Assembly (NCBI GenBank): GCA_016584495.1
Contig: WAID01000003.1
Span: 4,278,001-4,342,000, forward strand
DNA from: Celoporthe dispersa
Lineage: Eukaryota > Ascomycota > Sordariomycetes > Diaporthales > Cryphonectriaceae
Length of the DNA: 64,000 bases
Reading direction: 5' to 3'
The notes beneath the pieces are model-generated. The model worked only from the letters and a program-made list of their open reading frames with translations, was not told the origin of the DNA and made no database searches. How positions within the stretch are numbered: position 1 is the first letter of the stretch; every line of letters begins with the position of its first letter. The position numbers and the translations under genes are program-made. Positions 36,528-47,536 of the stretch are shown here, one piece after another.

Positions 36528-38666
36528 CTAGAGAAAGGTCGACGAGGTACCAGGGAGGGGACGATGCAGCTGAAGTCGCTTGGGAGGCGGCTGTGGCGGC
36601 TCTTCGTCCTCGTCATCCGACAGTGTCAGGTCGATGACCTCGTGGGCTCGCTTGGTTCCTCCGTGTCTGGGCATCGAGGAGGACCCTTCGTTGGAGAAGC
36701 CAGAAGCTGGCGTCAGGACTCCGGTCGCAGGACCGACGGTGTTCGGACTGTTGGTGCTATAATCTCTGGCCAGGTTGATCTCAGAGATGACGAGATCATC
36801 TTCGTCCAGCTCGAAGGCATCGAACTGCGGCTCCGGGTTCGCTACGGCCTCCGCGGAGCCATGGATCTTCCACCGGCCGCTCGGCTCGATGTCGATCTGG
36901 TCAACAGATTTAGGAGTGTTGTTTAGGATGTCTCGCACATATCTAGAGCAGATCAGTAAGAGCAAAAGTTCAAGATACGAGAAGCCCCAGAACCTACTCA
37001 TCGATCGCTAGCCGCTCGAACGGGGCTGGCTTGCTGCACACAGGGCACACCCACTGAGGGCCCTGCTGCTGCAGCTGAAGATATGAAGTGGCATCAAAAC
37101 ACTGGACGTGTGTGCAGGTAGTCGCGCGGATGGGTGTATTGAGCCTCATGTAGGACAGAGGGCACTTCAGAGACAGAACCTGAGACGAGAGCTCGATCTC
37201 GGCATCGTGAGCCTTTCTTGTGACTGGCGTGACATGTTAGCTACTATCAACACATAGCACGAGTGCGGCGGGTGAGACTCACGCTCCTTGATTACAGACT
37301 CCTTCGAGATCTTACGGCCCGATATGGCCTGCACGAGACTGTCTACATGGATGGACTTGCAGACGTGTATGGAGAGGTAGAAGCGCTAGATCGGGAAGCA
37401 ACGGATGTCAGCTTGTGTGCCTAGCAGCTTAACAACAAGGCGTTGAGGAATGTCGAGGAACGCCTGACTTGACTTTGAAAGGCCTTTTCACCTGCCTTCT
37501 GGGTTAGAGCGTATGTGAATTCGACGGTGTTGGGGTAGGATGGAATCTTGAGGCGGAGGAGGTCTGTTATGTCGACAGGTCTCGTGGAGCCGGGCTTGTT
37601 CTTTAAGCCCCTCAGGTTGGCCTTGACATCGTCCCCGTTCACTTTCAGCTCCGACTGGTGGGGGAAAGTGATATCCTGCGTGCCAAAGTTGGAAGCAGCA
37701 CAGAACACCATGACCCTGAGGGATTTATCCGTGGCACACTGCTGCAGGGCCGGGTAGGCCTGTGCCTGTATGCCGATGGTGACAGAGTTCCTGTGCTGTG
37801 CCATGACTGCCGCTTGTTAGCACGTAGCATTGCACAAAGGACAGAGTGCGCCATCAACTCACCCTCACAGACGTGAGTGTTTCCTATTCTCTCCACGAAA
37901 TGGTAGAAGGGGCTAGGGTGGTAAGAAGGCCCTTGAAGGAGTCAGCTCAGCCGTTAAACGCCTTGGCAGCCGAGCATCCAACAGGCGCAAGAGGTGTCGA
38001 ACATACCTTGGGAAGGCACATGCTGCGCCCTCTGGCCATTTGCTGCTACATAGGACCCAAAACCAGAGAGCACGTTTGGCTGCTGGTAGCTGGTGTAGCC
38101 ACTGGGCATGCTTGAGGACTGGCCAAGGCTCGCGGAGGAAGGAAGACCAGGAGAGCTGGTGCTGTGGACGCGGGACTGTGACGGTCCTGTAGTAGCTGCT
38201 GCTGCTGCTGCGTGACCTCGTGCTGCTTCAAGTTCCTGCTTCTCGCGGTTGATGCTCTCCTGGAGCCTGCGGAATCTGTGCGCGTCGCCTGTGCTGTAGG
38301 CCAAGTTGAGTGCTGTACCAGGATTCAGGTCAGTCCTCATCTTGGAAAACGGCGGGCCCATCTAGGAGATGGGAGCGTCGGATGGAAGAGGTGGGAGAGG
38401 CAGCGGCAGTCTGTGGGAGGGGATCGCGGGTAGGCACCCAGACTGGCCTAGATATGCAAGGGACAAAACGATCTATAGTCCGTCCTGGAACGATCCAACA
38501 TACCGTCAACCACGCGGGTTTGCAGCTCAGCCTTGACACCGCTTGACCTCATATTATTTTGCGCGCATATACGCTGCAGTTGCTTGTTCAACAGGTAAGC
38601 GCTGCTACTGACGCGCTTCACGAGGGAGCGGTACTCCTCCTGCGGCGGTAGGGAAGCCATGCTCAT
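36528..38666 (-). CDS. SIZ1: PIAS/Siz-family SUMO E3 ligase
   Basis: Predicted nuclear E3 that promotes SUMO transfer from Ubc9. Seven exons give 539 residues: 38666-38504, 38312-38007, 37931-37863, 37806-37469, 37385-37283, 37223-36998 and 36942-36528. The N-terminus has a SAP-like helical part (NKQLQRICAQNNMRSSGVKA). The PINIT domain spans about residues 150-330 (SPFYHFVERIGNTHVC, VMVFCAASNFGTQDITFPHQ, ELKVNGDDVKANLRGLKNKP). The SP-RING follows (LKCPLSYMRLNTPIRATTCTHVQCFDATSY, shown here by its spaced CPL, TCTHVQCFD and WVCPVCSK elements). The acidic tail has a SUMO-interacting motif, EVIDLTLSDDEDEE. All junctions keep the frame. The donor of intron 4 is uncertain: either GTCAGG at 37468 or a GC donor slightly upstream. 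The start is the first of two close ATGs. It shares a 694-bp divergent promoter with the next gene. Confidence 0.93.
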
Positions 38667-39360
38667 CGAGTCTATCCCAGCCTGTGCTCCCTTTTTTTCT
38701 TCTTCTTCCCTCCTTCTTCTCTTCCTTTTTTATCTTCGATGGACAGAGTGATGGACGACGGGCTACTGCCTCTTCTCCTGGAGGATACGGATTGGGAGGG
38801 AGGCTTTCAATTCGGTGTCGTGGAGGGGAGGGGGGAGTGAGCAGGTACGATGAACGGCGATCAAGATTCGTGCCCGCCAGAGCATGTGAATTGAAACCCA
38901 AAATCAAGAGACAGACGAAGCAGAGGAGCGGGAACAAATGCGCGTAGCCGCCTAGGGGGCTATGCCAGAGCCATAGGGATGTCAAGAAGACCGACAACTG
39001 GCTTTGTCCGTGGCCTCTATGGCCTAGTCTGACTCCTGCTGCGGTGATGAGGTTATTTGCAGTGTGGTAGGCACTGGCTGATCTGCGATCGACGTTGACG
39101 CAAGGCTGCCCGTCGGCAGATTCAGGAAGGCGGTGGGGCCCCTAAAGCTGCGGCAGAAATTTATCACGATAAGAAACCCGTCCCCCCAAATCTTTCTAGC
39201 GGAGTTGCAGCGCTGGACTTGGGTAGACCCCGAATTTTCAAGACCCAACAACATTGGCCATCCCAACCAGCTGCGACAACACCAACATAGGTCCTGCCGC
39301 CCCAATTTCCTCCGCCAGACAACCTGCGACATCGAATCTGTTACAGAAATACCTCACAAG
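38667..39360. promoter_or_regulatory. Divergent promoter between the PIAS gene and the UPF0642 gene
   Basis: 694 bp separate two divergent start codons. The PIAS side is C/T-rich on the plus strand (about 38690-38735), as is common for fungal leaders. No consensus operator is claimed. Confidence 0.6.
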
Positions 39361-39832
39361 ATGGCCAAGTCATCCCGCGCGAGCACGGTCAAGGCAAACA
39401 ATCAGAGGCTAAAGGCCAAAGTCTTTGGGCCTGTGGAGGACGCACGCCAGGAACGCCTCTCAGCCAAGCTGCTCGAGATTGCATCGCAACCCAAGCCAGT
39501 CCCCGAGAGAGAGATGAATGATGCGGAAGATAAGGGGGAGGCAGAGCAGAAAGAGGGCACTGCTGCTGAAGAGAAGGCAAATGACAGTAAGAAGATCCCC
39601 CGGAGAAAGTCCTGTCTGGACGCAGCCCCAAGATCACCACATCACGGGTGTCTCTTCTGAATATGTGATTAATACGCTGACCACTGCTTCTCGAGCAGCT
39701 ATGGACATCGACACCTCTGCCAAACCCCAGACGAAATCGAAGAAGGGCAAGGTCGTTAAGAGACGAGGCAGGAAATCGAATATTGTCTTTCCAAAGTACG
39801 GCGACCGGAAGACGATCAGGAAGAAGAGGTGA
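39361..39832 (+). CDS. UPF0642/DUF2423 small basic protein
   Basis: Small nucleolar-type protein related to yeast YBL028C; its role is not established, though nucleolar location points to ribosome assembly. Two exons, 39361-39586 and 39699-39832, give 119 residues. The family signature is at the N-terminus (MAKSSRASTVKANNQRLKAK, then VFGPVEDARQERLSAKLLEI). The middle is acidic and low-complexity, and the C-terminus is basic: KKGKVVKRRGRKSNIVFPKY then GDRKTIRKKR. The 112-bp intron (GTAAGA donor, GCTGACC branch point, CAG acceptor) removes two stops and joins smoothly to MDIDTSAKP. The start is the first ATG followed by the conserved motif. Confidence 0.85.
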
Positions 39833-40377
39833 ACTATTGTCTGCAGTCTACGGAATGATTCAGCGAGTCTGATTTACTTCGAGGAGTCGATCTGTATATA
39901 GAGGGCTTAATTCTGGAGGACTGACTGCTATGGAAAGTGGAGGACGGGCTTGTCGCAGAGGATGCCCGCGGTATCAAAAATGGCAGGCGGTATCGCAACG
40001 GGGGTTCAGTGGCTGTGGGCCCTGTGTCCACCCCCCGAAAGTGGCTTGACAGGGGCTTCCTAGTCGCCAAACCACTGACCACATGCGAGGCTGACAAGAA
40101 GTCTTAACTGGCCAACAACACCCAGTACAGCACGACTGAGCGTCTTGGAGCTGGCACCTACCACGTACATACTGAACACGGCATTGTCAAACATAATTGA
40201 TCGACTCCTAACCAGACACGACGAAAGTGGTCATCCATTACTGCCCAGTTCTCCTCTTCTCATTGCGATGGAGAGCTTTTCACTGAGCCCCTAGTTCCGT
40301 GTACCTCAATATCCTCTCCCTCCCCCTCTCCCTCCCCCTCCCTCCCATGAGCTTGTGCTGAGTCGCGAGCACAAGAG
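39833..40377. other. Intergenic between the UPF0642 gene and las21
   Basis: 545 bp holding the 3' end of the upstream gene and the promoter/leader of the next. A C/T-rich tract at 40312-40345 (plus strand), just before the las21 start codon, resembles the pyrimidine-rich leader common in fungi. No gene is seen. Confidence 0.55.
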
Positions 40378-43300
40378 ATGAAGGGCTCTCAACATGGTGT
40401 GACGACTCTCTCGATAGTCCTGCTCGCTGCGGCCAATTTGCTCCTCCCGGTTGCCATCTACATCTTTGGCACAGGCTTCTTCCCCTACAAGCCACTGCTC
40501 CCAGGTCTCGCCGTCTACGACGACAGCTCCGAATATGGACCACCACCGGCAGCGCCCTTCGACCGGGTGGTATTCATGCTCGTAGATGCTCTACGAAGGT
40601 ACGTCCCGTCGCACAAGGCAAAAAGAGGAAAGAAAATCAAAGCCATCACGACTTCATGCTGACAGAAGCCTCAGTGATTTCGTCTACTCGCCCAAGTCTG
40701 GCTTCGAGTACACCCAGTCGTGAGTAGCGAAACTATCGACCAGAGGGACTGCCTCCTCCGACTGGCATGTGCGCTGACCACCCACGACAGATTAATACGA
40801 GATGGCTCCGCGATCCCATTCACCGCGCACGCGACATCGCCCACCGTTACAATGCCGAGGATCAAGGCGATCACGACCGGCTCCATCCCCTCCTTCCTCG
40901 ACGTCATACTGAACATCGATGAAGGCGACGAGTCTTCTTCCCTTGCCTCGCAGGATACATGGCTGGCGCAGATGAAGGCAAAAAACTCGGGCAAGCTGCT
41001 CTTATACGGAGATGATACCTGGCTGAAGCTGTTTCCCGGCTTCTTTGATCGGGCGGATGGCACATCGAGCTTCTTCGTCGCTGTACGGCTCCGCACTGCC
41101 TCGGCGAATGGACGACGTGGGCTGACGAGAGACAGGACTTCACGGAGGTGGACAACAACGTGACGAGGCACGTTCCGGGTGAGCTCCAAAATGATGATTG
41201 GAATACTATGGTCCTGCATTACCTCGGCCTGGACCATATTGGCCACAAGGGAGGACCGCGGAGGTCAGACAGCAGCCTGCCCCATGTGCGCCGTCCTGGG
41301 AAAGGATGCTAACGTTGTGAACAGCATGAACATGATCCCCAAGCAGACCGAGATGGACGGCATAGTCAAGCAGATATACACTGCCCTTGAGTCACAACCT
41401 CATCTTCAGTCCACGCTCTTGATACTGCTGGGCGATCATGGTATGAACGACGCCGGAAACCATGGAGGCTCCGCACCTGGCGAAACCTCCCCAGCGCTTG
41501 TCTTTCTATCCCCGAAGCTGAAGGCCCTGGGGAGAACATTCGAGGCTCCCGTGGACTTCCAGGACGACTTCAGATACTACTCCGTCATCGAGCAATCTGA
41601 CCTTGCCCCGACCCTTGGGGCTCTGCTTGGTTTTCCTGCCCCCAAGAACAATCTCGGGGCTTTCATCTCGGACTTTCTGCCCTTCTGGCCCCGTGGTATG
41701 TCCGCTTTGGGCCGTCTTCGCGCGGACTTTTGCTGATAACAAGAACAGGTATCGATCGAGTGCAGATTCTCATGCGCAACGCGGAACAGATTGTTGCCAT
41801 TATAACCGCTACATTTGGTGGAGAGCTTTTTGATGTGTCTGCGAATGTCGACCCTTGCGTATTCAGAGAGTCAGATGTCGAAGACCTCGCATGTCGGTGG
41901 TGGCAACTCAAGAATTCATACAAAGCCATGGACAGTAAGACGGATTTAGATGATGAATGGACGGCAGCGATGTCACAGGTAGGTACTCTAAACCCAAAGT
42001 CGTGCTCGGGCTTGTGCTGACAATCACCCGCAGTGGCTCAGAGACGCGCAACGGCTGTTGAGTAGCATGGCGAGCAACTATGATATCCCTAGACTTAGCA
42101 CTGGACAAATTGCTGCCATTGTAGCGACCACCATGGCCGTCGTTGCAGCATATCAGAATGCTGGCGGCCTGTCCACAGCAGCCGTGCCACTCACCCTCAT
42201 CACCGCCGCATATGGCGTGATGATGTTTGCTAGCAGCTATGTAGAGGAGGAGCACCACTTCTGGTACTACACTGCAACGGCATGGTTTGCATATATCAGC
42301 TGGAAAGGCTTCAGTGGGTGAGTTATGTTGGCCACCTGACATGCACTGTTCTTCATTGTTGTTAACGTTGCCCATAGGACCTCGAAATCCGCAGCTGGGC
42401 ACCTGGCGGCACTTCTGTTCGCCTTCGTAACAACACGAGTTGTCAGAGGCTGGAACCAGACCGGGCAGAAATTTGCTGGGGAGCCAGATATTGTGAAGAT
42501 CTTCTTGCAGCCCGAGCCTGTCCGTCTCTGGGCCCTCATCAGCATCACCTACCTCTGGCTGCACCGCGAGCTCCTTCAGGGTTTCGACATCCTCCCCTAT
42601 TCCCTCGCCATCACTGGCAGCACAGGCTTGGTCCTTGCCGCCTTCACCTTCAAGCTCGCCTTTACCAACGAGGACGCCCCAGAGCTCGTAGCGGGCTTCG
42701 CGCGGTCTCTCCTTGACCTTAGCCAAGGTCCCTCGCTGGTGGTAAGAGCACAGGCCGTCTTTGTCGGCCTGGCGCTCGCTGTAGCCTGCGTCCTGTACTT
42801 CATCGCAACCAAGAACCGCGTCTCACAGCGCATCTCCGCCGTGGAGACCCTGCATCACCTGTACACGCTCCTCGCCATGACGCAGTCCCGTGCGACCAAC
42901 GTCCCGTTGTTCCTGCTCTTCGACATCCTCTTCAAGTTCCTCTCCGCACAAGGCCTTACTCTCACGGAGCTTACCGCTACCTCCCTCCTCCTGCAGTACG
43001 CCTCCTTCTTCGCCCTCGGCGGCACCAACGCCATCTCCTCGGTCGACCTCTCCAGCGCGTACAACGGCGTGCGCAACTTTGACGTCGCCACCGTTGGCGT
43101 CCTCACATTCGTGGGCAATTGGGCTGCGCCAATCTACTGGGTGACGGCGACCAACGTGCTACTCGTGCGCAAGCGCAGGGCCGGGGAGAGGGGCGTATAC
43201 GTGCGCCACGTCACGCTGCTGACCGTGTTCGCGGCCGCAAGCGTGGCGTCTGTGATGGCAGCCTGTACGGCGCTCAGGACGCACCTGTTCATCTGGACGG

Positions 43301-43404
43301 TGTTCTCGCCCAAGTATCTATACTGCGTGGCGTGGACTCTGGGACAGCACCTGATCGTCAACATCGGGGCTGGTGGAATTTTGTACTGGTTGGGGACGCT
43401 GTAA
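40378..43404 (+). CDS. LAS21: GPI ethanolamine-phosphate transferase 2 (Las21/Gpi7)
   Basis: Predicted ER membrane enzyme that adds ethanolamine phosphate to the second mannose of GPI anchors. Eight exons (40378-40598, 40675-40719, 40791-41082, 41136-41263, 41325-41695, 41749-41978, 42034-42317, 42378-43404) give 865 residues in one intact frame. A membrane anchor lies at about residues 10-35. The luminal alkaline-phosphatase-like domain follows, with VVFMLVDALRSDFVYSPKSG, AHATSPTVTMPRIKAITTGS (the Thr is the likely metal-bound nucleophile), LLYGDDTWLKLFPGFFDRAD, YLGLDHIGHKGGPRS and LLGDHGMNDAGNHGGSAPGE. The C-terminal half is a multi-span membrane region with the family tag VRGWNQTGQKFAGEPDI. 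Exons 2 and 4 are short, and their joints are supported by family continuity. It converges with the condensin gene, 337 bp away. Confidence 0.96.
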
Positions 43405-43741
43405 GGTTTGGTAGCCAGGACATCATCTTCAAGCTGGACTGAGAAAGAGAGATGTCGATCAAACAAATCAAGACAGAATGGGCCAGATTCGGGCCACCCG
43501 ACGAGGCCAACTAATATGTACCCAATGGATGATGAAAATGTTCGTGAAGATTCAACACACGTTCCGCGTGATAGAGAAGAAAGAAAAAAATAAGACAAAC
43601 TGATCCAACCCAGACCAAACCACCCATCCATCCATCCCAGCAGCCCCGAAGGACCACACCCATCGTCATTCCTCATCATCAAGTACAAAATATCCACAGC
43701 GAGCGAAACACTGAAAAAAGAAGAAGAAACAAATCAAGGGA
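43405..43741. terminator. Convergent 3' intergenic region, las21 and ycg1
   Basis: 337 bp between two facing stop codons, so it should contain both transcript ends. It is A-rich on the plus strand, with AATAAG-like and AAAAAAT elements near 43585-43592 and an A-rich stretch near 43710-43730. Poly(A) sites were not mapped. Confidence 0.5.
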
Positions 43742-46700
43742 TCAACCCATAACCGTATCCCCGTCATCATCCAACAGTTCGCTAACAAGCGAGTCGCCGT
43801 CCCCAGGCTCCGTCTTGGTAGTGACATCCATATTCTGAATGACCGTCCCCTCGTTACTATCGTCGTCCCCGCCGTCGTCCGCTCTCGACAGCCCATCGTC
43901 CTCGTCCTCGTCCACCTCCTCCTTGATCCGCGGCTCGGCCGTTGCGCCCCGTGCAGAAGGCCCGGCGCTAGCGCCAGCACCGACGTGCTCGTCGGGCCCG
44001 AGCGACACGCTGCGGCTCATGGTCGACCTGCGCCTGCCAGACTCCTTGGCCTGGTCCAGGGTATTGACGATCTTGCCGAGGGACACGTGGATCTTGTACA
44101 GGGCGTTGCGGCCCGTCGTGTCCGAGATGAGGTTGGTCTCGACGGCCTCCGAGACCTCGGTGTAGAGCTCGCGGATCTTTTCCTCGGTGGAGGCGGGCGA
44201 GATGTAGAGCTTGCCGAGGAGGGCCGCCACAGCCTTCTTTTCATCCTCTGTGGGCCCCTGTTAGCATTCTTTGCGACGTGATGGCGCCTCCGAGGGCTGA
44301 GGTGGTAACTTACTGCTACAGTTTGAATCCAACCTCGCGAGTACATTCCGCGCAAACTCGAGGTGCACATCCCCGTTCACGTTTTTCTTCTCGGCATCTG
44401 TGCCCGCGTCCGGGCTATAACACTTTCTCGGGTCCGTCCAGTCCACCAGACAAGCACCGATGGTCGCAAGGCTGACCATCTCGTCGTCCACGTCCGCGTC
44501 GTCATCGTCCAGGCCCTCCCGCACGTTGTACAGCGCATGCAGCGCATCGAGCGCCACCGCCCGCATGAGGTCCTGGTTCTCAGGGCGCGAGTAGCAGAAC
44601 ACGGGCAGGAAGTAGTTCAGCGCCTGGCGTACGCTCTGGTTTTGCGAGGAGGCGGGCTCGAAGTATGCGATCACCAGAGTCTTGAGGAACTCGGCAGAGG
44701 CGTCGGGATCGGTGACGACACGGCCGAGCAGGAGCTTCGAGGCCGCGATGGTGGCAACAGCCTGGATCTCGGGGGACTTGGAGCCTGAGCGGAGGGCCTT
44801 CACGTAGACCCTCATGAGCGTCGGGTTGTTGGAGAGGAGCTGGGCTCCGTGCACGTTCAGGATGTCTGTAAGGATGTGCAGGGCGGTGATCTGAAGCGCG
44901 GCGTGGCCCTTGCTGAAGAAGTGCATGAACAGCGTCAAGTTCTCTTCGGCCAGTGACCTGTCCAGCAGAGAACAGAGTCCCAGGCACAACAGGCCACGCT
45001 CACGTACCGGCGCCTCGTGACTACGGACAGCCGGCACGACCAGGTTGTTGAGCATAGAGACCAGGTGGTCGTTCTCCTGCAGGCTGCCGGAGACGTTGGT
45101 CAGCATGCACTGGACAATGTGCAGACACTTCATGTTGATGACGATCTCCTTGACGGCCTTTGCGTGCGCCTCCTCTTCGGTCAGCTCGTCGTCCTTGTCT
45201 GCCTTCCCATGCCTGCCACTGCGCTCCTCGTCCTCGTCGACTTCAGACTTGGCCGAGTGGAAGCTCTCGTTGTCGTTCGGCTCGTCAACGATCGTGTCGT
45301 GCACGTCCGCGACGGCCTCGAGGACCACGCTGCAGAACTCGCGCTCGCCTGCATTGTCCGGCGCACAGATGTCGCGGAGCACGTTGACGGTGAGCCTGGT
45401 GACCTCGTCCGGCAGCTCGGGGATGGACAGTGTCGTCCTGAGCAGGGAGAACATCTTTCTGCGGCCCACCTCGTCGGAGTAGTCCAGGGTCATGGCGATG
45501 TGCAGAAGCTGCTCGACGATGAACTCCTGCTCCACCGTGTCTTCCTCCTCATCCTCCTCGCCGAGCTCCTCCTGCTGGGATATCCTCTTGAGGGCGTCCA
45601 CCAGGACCTTGACGTACCGCTCCAGGTAGAAGCCGAGCTTGGTGACCTCGGGAAGCTTCTCCTCGACCAGGTCCTCGTACTTCCCATTGCCCTCGCCGCG
45701 GCAGAACTCGTTGAAGCTGCGGGCCATGAAGACAGACTCTGCCGACAGGGTCTCCCAGAAGTTGTCGTCAAAGGTGACGCCCTCGCGGTAGTCGGGGCGG
45801 CCCTCCCAGAAAACCCCTCATGGCCTCCAGGGCGACGCCGTTCTCGACACCGGAGTTGACGACATCGATACGCTCCAGGAGCTCGAGCAGGCCATCGAAG
45901 CTGGGCGCAGGCGCCTCGGCAGGCTGTCCGTCCTCGTTCAGGGGCGGCGCGCCGGCGCAGTCCTCGATCCACCGTTCGCGGAAGAGCCTACCTGCCGCCT
46001 TACGGACCGTCTCGTCTCTGTCCCGGAGGCCCCATCGTAGCAGCTTCTCCCTCATAGAGAGCGACAGGTGGCGGAAGTCTCCGAGGGCAGGCAACAGACG
46101 AGAATATACTGCCCTTCGTGTCATGGCGTCTTGGTCCCTGGCCCTCTCGAGTAGGAACGGGAGGGTGTTGGGTAGGATGGGAAGGTTGACGAGGAGTGAC
46201 CTCCGCACGTCTGCGCTGGGGTCGTTCTGTAGCACCTCGAGAAGCTTCTCCAGCAGGCCGCTCGCCTCGTCCTCGTCGCTGTCATCCGAGTTGGCCTCAG
46301 CCTCGATCTGGTTCCCTGCCAGCCGGCCAAGGCCCAGGACGGCTTGTGCGCGCACCATGGCCTCCTTGTCACGGATCCTCTTGAGCAGCCCGTAGCGCAG
46401 CTTCTGGAAGAGGTCGTCGTCGACCGCGTCGAGGGAGTTGACGATGTGTGAGATGAGCTGGGTGGACCGGTATCTGACGAACTTGTCCTTGGCCATCATC
46501 AAGGGCAGCACGGCCTCTATCAGCCTGGCAGTGAGCCTGGTGCTCGGGGTCTCCGGCATCGTGCTGGCATCCTCATCGATCTCGCCAGCGAGCTCGTTGT
46601 CCTTGTCGATGGAGTGCCTCATAAACACGCCTACGAACCGGATGGTCCTCTCGCCGACGGCCTCGCTCTTCTTGACGGGCATGAGGCGCAGCACGCAGCG

Positions 46701-47018
46701 CACGAACTCGCCGTTGAAGTCATTCTCGTCGAAGTCGGCGGCGGCGGCCTTCTTGGCGGCGGCGGGCTCGTAGCAGCACGCCTCCTGCAGCTTGCGCAGG
46801 GTGACTGCAGCTTTGCGGTGGGTCGCGGTGTTGCGCTGTGCCTCGCGGAAGACGGCGGCGACCTGGGTACGGAGCTCGTTGTCGGGGGCTTCCTCAGGGA
46901 CATCAATGTGCAGTGAGGGCTGGCGGGAGGCGGCTGCGTTGGACGCGCGCGCGTTGGCGGTCGAGTTCGCGGCCGCCCTTGTTGACGCACGCCCTGATCG
47001 TGTCGTGCGCGGGGGCAT
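43742..47018 (-). CDS. YCG1: Condensin subunit Ycg1/Cnd3 (CAP-G), one frameshift
   Basis: Predicted HEAT-repeat subunit of condensin, which binds DNA with the kleisin Brn1 and compacts mitotic chromosomes. Two exons, 47018-44314 and 44247-43742, with a 66-bp intron (GTAAGT to CAG). Allowing for one extra base, they give 1069 residues, near the yeast length. The N-terminus is basic and Ala-rich, and HEAT repeats fill most of the protein: KFVRYRSTQLISHIVNSLDA, KEAMVRAQAVLGLGRLAGNQ, PSADVRRSLLVNLPILPN and RDETVRKAAGRLFRERW. The acidic linker ESFHSAKSEVDEDEERSGR precedes the Cnd3 C-terminal repeats (VRERGLLCLGLCSLLDRSLA). The tail is acidic and disordered. At 45811-45818 the frame breaks between EAMRGF and WEGRPDYREGVTFDDNFWET; dropping one base from TTTT or GGGG on the coding strand restores it. 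An assembly indel is more likely than a pseudogene, as both halves are well preserved. Confidence 0.93.
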
Positions 47019-47536
47019 CGTGAGGTGTTGTTGACCTGATCGACGTGTTTTGATTTTGGAGCAAGATAAAATCAATACTGAAGCAGATGCAAAAGAAACT
47101 GGGATGAATGCTCAGCAAGCTGCTGTTGCTGGTGGTCTGCGTCACAGATTATCCAGATACTGTGCTAGGACATCGCTTGGAAGGTCGGTTGGGGCAAACG
47201 ACAAGGCTGCTGTTGATGATGATGAGTTGACATGCTTTTTGCCTTGCTGCTTCGCGAAGTGCCGTGCTCTCCTGCACTGTTTTGTCAACACACACGACTC
47301 TGGCGTGGTTACCCCGGCGCAGGGTGGGCGGGAGGGGTCCGATAAGCTCTTATCGCCGACAGGGGTCAGAAAAGTTTCTGGCTCTTGCAGGACAGGAACA
47401 TCAAATTCTAGTTTTCCTCCGTCTTCTCCTCCTTCTCCTCCTTCTCCTCCTCATCCTTGCAGGCTCAGTCGGGTCCGTTCTGCACCCTATATCCTCCTAA
47501 TCAGCTGCAGACAAGAGAGAGAGTGAGAGAGAGAAG
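47019..47536. promoter_or_regulatory. Divergent promoter between ycg1 and nop4
   Basis: 518 bp between divergent start codons. A GATGAG hexamer, the core of the PAC element of yeast ribosome-biogenesis promoters, lies at 47221-47226 inside a TGA/GAT repeat, so it may be chance. The nop4 side has a pyrimidine-rich leader near 47410-47460 and GA repeats just before the ATG. Confidence 0.5.

Noticed and set aside
41083..41135. Apparent frameshift in las21
   Set aside because: Explained fully by a GT-AG intron joining SSFFVA to DFTEVDNN in frame.
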